From Heliocidaris tuberculata (lineage: Eukaryota; Echinodermata; Echinoidea; Camarodonta; Echinometridae), in assembly GCA_025618425.1 (NCBI GenBank), contig CM046833.1, positions 6,214,066 through 6,278,065 of the forward strand: a stretch of 64,000 nt of DNA, in the 5' to 3' direction. The notes below the pieces were generated by a model that searched no databases, was not told the origin of the DNA, and saw only the letters and a list, made by a program, of their open reading frames with translations. A program made the position numbers and the translations under genes. Every line of letters starts with the position of its first letter. The stretch's first letter is position 1. Below are positions 55,966 to 64,000 of the stretch, in pieces.

Positions 55966-58900
55966 TCACTCATAGCAGTGCAGATCTATCAATTTGGAGG
56001 GCATCGAGAGATCCTGAGGAGTCATGTCTTCGGTTGCCCCATCCAGTGTTGGATTACTCTGAGGGGGGACCTCTTGGGCGGTTTCCAAGTTGCTGGGAGT
56101 TCTTTCGCAGGGTAATTGCCCAGGCATGGCTTCTGTTACAGTCAGGTCTTTCGGAACTGAAGTCGGTGCAACGCGAATGGTGACTGGCAGCAAAACGGTC
56201 AGAGGGGCAGAAGGATTCAAAGGTGCTTTGGGTAAAAGTGCTGGCTGCAATGGCCGTGGAGACAGAGGCTCTTTCTTGATTGGCTGCTTGTCAAGAGGAA
56301 TGCAGGCACTTCCAACCTTGTGTCTCTTAAGATGGTGACTCTGCTTGAAGGCCTTTCCACATACATCGCACTTGTGTGGCCTAAGACCCAAGTGCCAGCG
56401 CTCATGCTTCTGGCGTCCGTTCTTGGAGGACAGCAGCTTGGGGCAGTACTGACACTTGAAGCGAATGCCCTCCTGGGTCATGATGATCTCCTCCTGCCTG
56501 ATGGGCTTGCTTGGGGTGACCATGACAATATCATGCTTGGATTTGAGGTGGGCCTTCAAGTGATGTGGTTGAATGAACTTCTTGGAGCAGATGGAGCACG
56601 AGTGGGGGCGCTTTCCTGTATGGATGCGCATGTGAATGCTTAAATTCTGTCTAGTCTTGTAATACTGACCACAGATAGGACACTGGGCTCGATATTGCTT
56701 CTCTAGATCCTCATCCTGTTGACCTTTTGCATTGGTCAAGTTCAAGGGAACAGAGCTCCCATCACCAGCTGTTCTAGTTTTGAAGTCATCACATTCTTGG
56801 AACATCCCACTGGTTTCACCGTTTTGGTAAGATACATTGTCATAGTCATCTACAATCTCTCCTTCCTCAATTTCAGAAAATACTTCCTCTTTGATAGATA
56901 CACTTTTGATATTTTCATCATTTTCAAGTGCATATCTCCCAACGGTTTCAGTTTCAGCTGTATCATCATCTGTAATTTTCCCCATTTCTTCAAAGCACTG
57001 ACCAATTCCCACAGACTCTATTACATTCTCATTTTCATCATTGCGGTGAATCTTTTGACTGGCGTCCTCAGCCAGTTTCTTGGCCCTCTCTTTGGCTTTC
57101 AACTCCTCTGTGCTAATAAGCCCTACAGCACTTGGCACATCCATTACCTGAGGGGCATCACTTTCAGAAGATAAGGCAACATTGTCATTGGCAGCAAGGG
57201 CCTTCTTTTTTCGATGATTTTCTGCCAAAACTTGCATCATATGCCAAGAGGTTAGAGGGATAATTCTTGAATTGCTGCTGTCATTGTCATTTCTGATCTT
57301 ATCTTTGGCATCAATCAACTTGATCTGAGATACTCTACACTTGGATGACATCTGGTGTTTCTTGAGGTGTTGCAGCTGTTTAAACATATTGCCACAATTG
57401 TTGCACTTGTGTGGTCTCAGTCCCAAATGCCATCTCTCATGTTTGCGTCTTCCAGACCTGGACATGAGCACCTTGCTGCAGTAATGACACTTATACCTGA
57501 TCCCTTCCTCTGTCATAACTACAATCTCCTTCTTAGTGGGTGCCTTTGGCACTGGATGATACACTCCATGCTTGGACAGCATGTGAGCCTTTCGGTGGTG
57601 GGACTGCCGAAATGTCAAGCTGCACAGACTACAAGAGTATGGTCTCTCTCCTGTATGTATGCGCTTGTGAATCATGAGGTTCCGATTCGTCTTGCAGGAT
57701 TTGCCACACTCGTGGCAGATAAATGATCTGGTATCATTCTTTTCCATATCTGAACCAGTCAGTCTTGTCAGGTCTAAAGGCACATCCTCAGGCACATGCT
57801 CCAACATGTGTTGATCAAGGCACTTGGTAGTCACTGGATTGTGTGAAGCACTAGATGAAAGACTTGAAGTAGGAATTGCAGCAAACTCTGGAAGTGGAGC
57901 TTGACTTGCAGGTGTAGGGCTTACCTGAAGGTGGCCATTTGAAATCCTCTGCGGAATATTGCTAACAGTATTAGTAGTAGAATCGTCAATAAGCTCGCCT
58001 TCTTCAAGCTCACCATGAACATCCTTCTGTTTAAAACTATCACATTTGCGAGACTGTACTAGTGGAGCAGCGCTAACTTTTGAAATTACTGTTTTTGTTT
58101 TAGTCCTGTTCATCTGGCATCTCTTGGTTTTCTTATGGGCTTGGAGTTGCCATCGCTGACGGAATGCAGCCCCACAGAGTTCACAAGAATGGGGCCTGAT
58201 GCCAAAATGCCACATTTGATGTCTTCGTCTGTTACTCTTACAGGAAAAGATTTTGGGGCATAAGGAACACTTCCATCGTAGGCCTGAATCTGTGAATATA
58301 ACTCCAGCCTCCTGCCTCTGTAACGTCTCCTCTGGCCGTTGCACATGAACTGTACTCAGGTGTTCTTTTAGAGCAGCACCTGATGGAAAGAGCTGACGAC
58401 AGTAGAAACAGTCAAACTTTTGGAGTTCGCTGTGAGAAAGCATGTGATTATTGAGGTATAGATCATTCTGAAATACCTTCTTGCAGTATGGGCACTTGAC
58501 ACTGTCATTTTTAGGTTTCAATATATTCCTGCTCATGGTGTCAGCGAGTCCAATAGATGTATCCATTCTGACTTCATTGTTGACATCATTATCAAACTTG
58601 CCTGCTTCAGTAAATACTGCTCTCCCCACATCGCTCTGAACACATTCATGTTGTTCCTTAGCTACGTCATTGAGAAACATCCTTCTGCAACTGCTACACT
58701 CTACACCTGAGCATGTATGTTGCTGCTTTGCCATTTCATCAATGAATACCATCCCACAATTTTTGCAAGATGGGTCTTTTTCTTTTACTACAAGCTGGAA
58801 GTGGCGCTTACTGCAGGAACACTGCATTACATTCATTCCACAGTCCTTGCATGGGGTTTCTGGTAAATCCCCATTCACTAATTCACTGCAGTCGTGGCTA

Positions 58901-59565
58901 AACAAGAAATCTACATTATCAACATGAGCTTTGCAATCACTACAGTGGTATGTACCACTGCTCACACTCTGAGTGATATTCATATACTTGGGAACCCTGG
59001 GTCGTTGAAAACTTGTTTCATTACCACCACTGTAACCTGTTTGATTACCAGCATTGTTGTTGTCACTGCGGTTTTCAGGGGCTGTCCTATGATCCTTAAC
59101 ACCAGTGGAACAACCAGGTCCATCCAACCTTCCTAGAAGACCAGCAGTTTGTCCTTCAGGACTTCCAGGTCCATCTAACCTTCCATGAAAACCAGCATCT
59201 TGTCCTTCACTTCTTTGATGCACGAACGTTCCCATGAGAGCATCTTGTTTGGTGAAACCAACCTCGCTGGAGACATTCTGCTGAAGCAGGATGCAACTCT
59301 TGCTCTGGAATCCTTGCTGAAGTGGAAAGCCACTTTTGCTACAGACCCTGTTGTCCAAGGGCAGTTGCTGCTTCTTCAGGACTTTCTTCCTATTTTTCTT
59401 ACCATCCTCTTTCTTGATGGAAACTCTCCTCTCTTGGCACCTGGCTTTGATGAGGCTCTCATCCTTGGGATGAGCCAATCGCTCATGGTTCTCTAAGGCA
59501 GCCAGGCGCTTAAAGCACTTGCCGCATGTGTTGCATACATTAGATCTTCCAGTTGGTAAGGACAT
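55966..59565 (-). CDS. C2H2 zinc-finger protein with triplicated four-finger module
   Basis: Uninterrupted 1199-residue ORF. The ATG (59565-59563) has an in-frame TGA 12 bases upstream, so the start is firm unless a splice intervenes. Not assigned to a named family. Parts: finger at C11-H32; basic region; Cys-rich C2HC-type region (208-308); then three modules of the same geometry at 358-483, 617-743 and 962-1088. Each module has two fingers, a linker of about 26 residues, a third finger (KHERWHLGLRPHKC in modules 2 and 3) and a fourth ending H-x5-C. Motifs between modules: EEGELIDD/EEGEIVDD, four PxDLS-like sites (PLDLT 596, PLNLT 940, PKDLT 1138, PQDLS 1183), and IKKE/IKEE SUMO-type sites (50, 891, 1096). 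The likely role is DNA binding with CtBP-dependent repression; that is inference from motifs only. Modules 2 and 3 are most alike; module 1 is older. Confidence 0.9.
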   Translation of the reverse strand: MSLPTGRSNVCNTCGKCFKRLAALENHERLAHPKDESLIKARCQERRVSIKKEDGKKNRKKVLKKQQLPLDNRVCSKSGFPLQQGFQSKSCILLQQNVSSEVGFTKQDALMGTFVHQRSEGQDAGFHGRLDGPGSPEGQTAGLLGRLDGPGCSTGVKDHRTAPENRSDNNNAGNQTGYSGGNETSFQRPRVPKYMNITQSVSSGTYHCSDCKAHVDNVDFLFSHDCSELVNGDLPETPCKDCGMNVMQCSCSKRHFQLVVKEKDPSCKNCGMVFIDEMAKQQHTCSGVECSSCRRMFLNDVAKEQHECVQSDVGRAVFTEAGKFDNDVNNEVRMDTSIGLADTMSRNILKPKNDSVKCPYCKKVFQNDLYLNNHMLSHSELQKFDCFYCRQLFPSGAALKEHLSTVHVQRPEETLQRQEAGVIFTDSGLRWKCSLCPKIFSCKSNRRRHQMWHFGIRPHSCELCGAAFRQRWQLQAHKKTKRCQMNRTKTKTVISKVSAAPLVQSRKCDSFKQKDVHGELEEGELIDDSTTNTVSNIPQRISNGHLQVSPTPASQAPLPEFAAIPTSSLSSSASHNPVTTKCLDQHMLEHVPEDVPLDLTRLTGSDMEKNDTRSFICHECGKSCKTNRNLMIHKRIHTGERPYSCSLCSLTFRQSHHRKAHMLSKHGVYHPVPKAPTKKEIVVMTEEGIRYKCHYCSKVLMSRSGRRKHERWHLGLRPHKCNNCGNMFKQLQHLKKHQMSSKCRVSQIKLIDAKDKIRNDNDSSNSRIIPLTSWHMMQVLAENHRKKKALAANDNVALSSESDAPQVMDVPSAVGLISTEELKAKERAKKLAEDASQKIHRNDENENVIESVGIGQCFEEMGKITDDDTAETETVGRYALENDENIKSVSIKEEVFSEIEEGEIVDDYDNVSYQNGETSGMFQECDDFKTRTAGDGSSVPLNLTNAKGQQDEDLEKQYRAQCPICGQYYKTRQNLSIHMRIHTGKRPHSCSICSKKFIQPHHLKAHLKSKHDIVMVTPSKPIRQEEIIMTQEGIRFKCQYCPKLLSSKNGRQKHERWHLGLRPHKCDVCGKAFKQSHHLKRHKVGSACIPLDKQPIKKEPLSPRPLQPALLPKAPLNPSAPLTVLLPVTIRVAPTSVPKDLTVTEAMPGQLPCERTPSNLETAQEVPPQSNPTLDGATEDMTPQDLSMPSKLIDLHCYE

Positions 59566-59993
59566 TCTTCTGGATCATAGCAAGTCATACACGGTAAACT
59601 TCTCCCTAACTATAGTACTTTGGTAGTCACAAGAAAATATGTTTAAATATAGTAAAATGCAAACCAAATGTCAAAAAAATATGTGCATCATTCATTCAGA
59701 AAATTTTGAAAGTACTGAAAAAATCAAACACACAGGAATTCATTTTGAATAGTTACTGATAGTACATAGTACATCATGGGCATATAAAATTAGATAGTAC
59801 TTTATCAGGTACTTCTACTAGACATCAAGTTTTGAATGTTTAAGATTTCTTATAAAGAACAATGAAAACAGGCAATGAAGAAGTGTTGCCGACCTTCAAA
59901 AACAAGACATTGTTGGAAGTAGGAAGAAGAGAATACAAATTTCAAGGTGATTAGTTTTCTTGTCTTGTCTTCAGAGACTAGCAGTTCTGGCAC

Positions 59994-60110
59994 TTAATCC
60001 TGGGTTATGGCATCAGCACTTCTATGGCTTAGGTACGCAGATCCCATGTTCCACTCTGCTCTTGCATCTGATAAGTGCTCTGTCCTGGTGGCTGTCCAGC
60101 TGATCAAGTT
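59994..60110 (-). other. Candidate upstream exon of zinc-finger gene
   Basis: Minus-strand acceptor CTTCCCCCTGTACAG is followed by a GC-richer open stretch of 38 codons, NLISWTATRTEHLSDARAEW then NMGSAYLSHRSADAITQD and stop. It lies 430 bp upstream of the zinc-finger start on the same strand. It could be a 5' UTR exon or an old coding fragment; no protein family is recognised. Confidence 0.35.
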
Positions 60111-60340
60111 CTGTACAGGGGGAAGTAGAGTAAGAGATTTAAAGGGTACCAATCACCAAAAATAATTTTGCTCTGTATGTTAGAGGTTGCATGTCGTTAT
60201 TCTGTATTCAAAATATGGGCTTCGAATATTGATTTTATAAAGAGATATTGCAATTTTAATTACACTCAGCCCTCTATAAGCGTAAAAGCGACTCGTAAGT
60301 AGACTACTCCACGCACCCGTAAGTGCTCGCCAAGGTAAAG

Positions 60341-60381
60341 GCTCGCGCGGAACCAAACTCTGAGTTTGGTTCCGCGCGAGC
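60341..60381. repeat. Perfect 20-bp-arm palindrome with one-base centre
   Basis: GCTCGCGCGGAACCAAACTC, T, then its exact reverse complement. GC-rich arms in an AT-rich setting. Confidence 0.9.
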
Positions 60382-60539
60382 ATTTTCATGTTATCATTTA
60401 TTTCCTCCATACTCATTAACTGTTGACCTATAAAATACCAGACAAGTTCTTTGAGGTTGATTTTATACTTTCTAGCAGTATACAAATTATTTTTTCAGGT
60501 AATTAAATTATAATATAGAAACTGATGAAGGAAAGGAAA

Positions 60540-60850
60540 GGTAGGGGGTGAGAAAATGTCTGAGAACGAGAGGGAGAGAGAAAGAGAAAGAGGGAGAGAA
60601 AGAGAGGGAGAGAGAAAGAGAAAGAGAGGGAGAGAAAGAGAGGAAGAGAGAAAGAGAAAGAGAGGGAGAAAGAGAAAGGGAGAGAGAAAGAGAAAGAGAG
60701 GGAGAGAAAGAGAAAGAGAGGGAGAGAGAGAGAAAGAGAAAAGAGGGGAGGAGGATAGAGAAAACAGTGGTAGAGAGTGGAAGGGAGGGAAATGGAAAGA
60801 GAAAGAGGAAGGGAGAGAAAAAAGAGATGAAGGGAGAAACAGAAGATCCA
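60540..60850. repeat. (GAGAAA/GAGGGA)n tract
   Basis: Purine repeat AGAGGGAGAGAAAGAGAAAG; the Arg/Glu-rich plus-strand and Ser/Leu/Phe-rich minus-strand ORFs of 110-151 codons are artefacts of it. Confidence 0.9.
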
Positions 60851-60956
60851 TCCACCCATGTAGTAAGGAAAGAACTATTACTTGCTGAGCACTTTGTTTA
60901 TTTTTTAAAAAGATTTTTTTTTTAAGCAACTTTTTCCCCCCAAAACACAACCATTA

Positions 60957-61817
60957 TAAAGGGGAAGTCCACCCTGATAATAAGTTGGTTTTAAAAGCGG
61001 GAAAAATTGAGGCAACAGATCACTGAATGTTTAATCAAAATAAGAAAGTTAAGGAGCTCCCAATATATGTCACAGAGTTGTCAATTTGTGTTTGATTGAT
61101 TATATAACTTCAGAAATTCATAACTTTCTTATTTCTTATCGCATTTTGCTCAAACTTTCATGAATCTGTTTAATTTTTCTGCTTCTTTTTTTAAAAGGGA
61201 AATCCAACCTTAATGGCAAATTGCTCTGAAAGAAAGAGGAAAAATCAAAGAAGCAGATTGGTGGAAGTTTGAACGAAATCAGACGAGCATAAAGTTATGA
61301 TTTTTTGAAAGTTGTAATCACTACACATATGGGAATTTCAAATTGGCCAAACAGGTTATGTCCCTGTGATGAAGTTGCAGACAACTCCCCCATTTGCTCC
61401 AACATACAAAATGACTAAAATATCATTTTCTAAAAAATATATTACTCAGCAGGATCTTTTTCTTTCATAAGGACCTACATGTATAACAACATGCTATCTC
61501 CAATATATCTTGAGTACTGTCTCAAGGGTAAAGGCGCTTCAGAGAAAACCACAACTTAATACTTTTGTGTATGACAAACAGGAGAGTTGTCCGCAAGTAT
61601 GTCGCAATCAACTCACCAAATTGCCAATTTGAGATTTGCACAGATGTAGTGATCTAATTATTCAAACATCTATAATTTTTCTTATTCCTTGTCTGATTTA
61701 TTTCAAACCTTCACCATCCAGTTTTTCTTATTTTTCTACTTTCACACAGATCATCTTATCACCAGGTTGGATTGCCCTTTAAAATCAAGTTGATATTAGG
61801 GTGGACTTCCCCTTTAA
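60957..61817. mobile_element. AAAGGGGAAGTCCACCCT MITE with a nested relative
   Basis: The outer ends AAAGGGGAAGTCCACCCT and AGGGTGGACTTCCCCTTTAA are inverted. A second element (about 61192-61782) with TTAAAAGGGAAATCCAACCT and AGGTTGGATTGCCCTTTAA ends sits inside it. A fragment of the outer family is at 41161-41725. Confidence 0.75.
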
Positions 61818-62327
61818 GTGCCCAATCAAAGGGGAAAACAGAACAAACTGCTAGCAAAAATTCGTGATTTTTTACTAGAAAGTACCAATTTTAAGTTTAA
61901 AAGCTGACTCTGGAGAGTAACTGTAATATTCAGCCCCCAAAATAGCAACTATATTGGATACATCATGTAAAAAAAAAGTGTTTGTACACTCCTTCCTGTT
62001 TTTTTCCACAAGAGGCTAAATGAGGCAAAATTTATCAAAACTTTGTTTTGCTCTAAAGGCCTACATGCACATGTACACATGCACTGAGATATCACACATA
62101 TTTTTGTTCTTACTCGTTACTCGTGGCGAGTTTGTATCAAACAACCAGCTGGCATCTTCCGAAAAAGCCGAGATTGTAGCCTGCAATGCACCGCAGTTGT
62201 GGGGGAAACCCTGAAAAATGATAAACATTAATAATTATAATAACACGTCACATTTATAATTAGATAATTAGATAATACAATTACATACATATAAATACAT
62301 TTTTATTGTTACATCAGGGGCAGTATT

Positions 62328-63055
62328 CTGAAAGCTCACTTAGCACTCAATTAGCGCTTAATTAGCAAATTGGTATTCTGAAAGCTCAACTAAGAGCCCA
62401 TTCCTATTTGGTAGGAGGTGCATATGCAGTGATGCATGCAAGCGTGCACGCCTGTGGTGTGCTCACAGAAGTTACATGTAAAAGAGGAGTCAAGAGTTTG
62501 CATATATTCTGAAAGCTCTTTTAGTGTTCAATTAACTTCAAAAAGATAAAAGACCCAATAGGCCTCTTAAGTCCTCCATTTTATAATGACATGGCACTCT
62601 TTTATAGTATTTTTCATGTAAAATGTTGCCCGTTCAATCGGAAGGAGGATATGTTTCATTAAATCAGAATTACTTCATCCATTTTGATAAAAAGGAGCAG
62701 CCTCAGAGTTTTCAACGTTTAATGGATGTTTGAAATCAAGAAAGTCAAATTATCACAAGGCCGTCTGATTTCATTTTACAGCGGCTCAAGCAGGCAGCGG
62801 TTCATTACACATTTTGCTACGTTGAAGCTGGAGTGCGTATACACAATATTTCTTTGTTACAGCGCATCTGATTGGTGGAAATGGACTAAAAAGAGGAGTA
62901 GCATATTCTGACTACGCGGGACTTAATTGAGCGCTAAGAGGGCTTTCAGACTACTGAGTGGGAGGTCTATTACCGCTCTAATAATTAGGGGACTTACGAG
63001 GAAAGTTAATAGGAAAGTTCATTGAGCTTGAAGAATACCACCCCAGGAATATAAT
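62328..63055. mobile_element. Inverted-repeat element with TTAGCGCTTAATTAG ends
   Basis: GGGGCAGTATTCTGAAAGCT then CAATTAGCGCTTAATTAGC at the left; AATTGAGCGCTAAGAG and GAAGAATACCACCCC at the right, inverted and imperfect. A second ATTCTGAAAGCTC lies at 62374. Confidence 0.5.
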
Positions 63056-64000
63056 TACATTTACGTCACAATCTGAAAGCTGACAGTCTTCATCATGTAC
63101 ATGTAGGTCAAAGGGGTCTAATAATATCTCTTACTTTGTTATTTAGACCCTTAGCATTAGATTAAAACTGTAATTCAGGCAGTTATTAACACCCTTTGAA
63201 ATACCTACCCGAGACCAGTCTCGGGGTGCCCGAGACTCCTTAGGATTTCGGTGTAACAAGGGTCTAAATATATATTTCTGTGAAGACTATAAAGCTAGTA
63301 AGCTAGGCATAGGAACCCAATTTGTAGGTGGCAGATAACCGCAAATATGTTTTACAGAATATCAACTTTCCCATTCTTAAACTGTGTGAAACAGCAAAAA
63401 AATTTGACACTTTATGATCATGACGATGTTAGTTTGAAATTGAAATACCATTCAAACAAAATAAAGTATTTCATTTTAGAATAACAGTCCATCTCGCTGC
63501 CCAAATGCAAAGTGGAAGTTGCCCGAAATCGGTAATTAAAAAAAATCTCAAGTCACTGAGGGCGGGTACAGCCCAATCATCCCCCCCCCCCAACCATTCC
63601 CCCATATTGTAACAAGTACGCCTACGCTAGAAAAAGAGGTGATGAGGACCAGATTTTGAATGCAATAAAAAACCAAGATGAATGCAACTGCGTCTCCAAC
63701 ATATATACAGTGTATGCCTCCGCCTAAATTCAGTTAAGTTCATGGCTCAAACTGTTCTTCAAATATTGAATAATATGTTAACTGAGCTCTTTGACCTTTG
63801 ACCTACACATGTAACCAATCAATCACTTTATCTCGTATAGTCATGCAAACAGAATAGTTGAGATATTGAGATTTTATAACAAAAGTAACAATCTACAATT
63901 TCACGCATACTGACCCAGAGCTTTGACATTTGACCTACTAAACCTGACATCTAATCATTTCGTCTCACTATGGTGATGCATACCAGTACCAAGTTTGAAG
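63056..64000. other. Right-edge non-coding DNA
   Basis: AT-rich, with a short palindrome GAGACCAGTCTC/GCCCGAGACTC near 63212-63240, a C run at 63580-63591 and repeated TTTGACCTTTGACCTAC-like phrases (63791, 63924). No ORF of note. Confidence 0.4.

Noticed and set aside
60495..60950. 110-151-codon ORFs on both strands
   Set aside because: Arg/Glu or Ser/Leu/Phe translations of a purine repeat.

Overview
This is a repeat-rich, AT-rich animal genomic window from a deuterostome invertebrate. An echinoderm, probably a sea urchin, is my inference. It rests on intron-rich genes with animal orthologues, many ACATGTACATGTA-type runs, tRNA-derived SINE copies, CR1/L2-like LINE ends and dense nested MITEs. 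Nothing bacterial is present.

Layout: (1) 1-197, minus: first coding exon of a RING/TRIM-like gene that runs off the left edge. (2) 6012-18898, plus: ten exons encoding the C-terminal ~445 residues of NOMO (nodal modulator, an ER translocon-associated protein), ending in a membrane segment and stop; its upstream exons are not in the window. (3) 18899-28176: intergenic, filled with MITEs, including pogo/Tigger-like pieces. (4) 39504-28177, minus: a complete eight-coding-exon PRDM10 gene (PR/SET domain, AT-hook, 14 C2H2 fingers, Gln-rich tail). The exon lengths sum to 4185 nt, exactly 1395 codons, and all splice phases agree. (5) 39505-55965: intergenic, with MITEs, a 446-bp tandem duplication, a G-poor block without ORFs, LINE tails and a tandem-repeat-bearing transposon. 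(6) 59565-55966, minus: a single-ORF 1199-residue zinc-finger protein with a four-finger module used three times and four CtBP-type PxDLS-like motifs. (7) 59566-64000: a candidate 5' exon, a long perfect palindrome, GA-rich repeat and MITEs.

The most unusual signal is shared by the two intron-rich genes. Introns of NOMO and PRDM10 contain partial, diverged copies of the neighbouring exon, often its first 25-90 bases together with a splice acceptor. I count at least nine such fragments beside eight exons. Several keep the reading frame. One NOMO copy is in frame with, and reads straight through into, the true exon, giving a possible 36-residue alternative extension. NOMO and PRDM10 are convergent; I see no operon-like relation between the genes.
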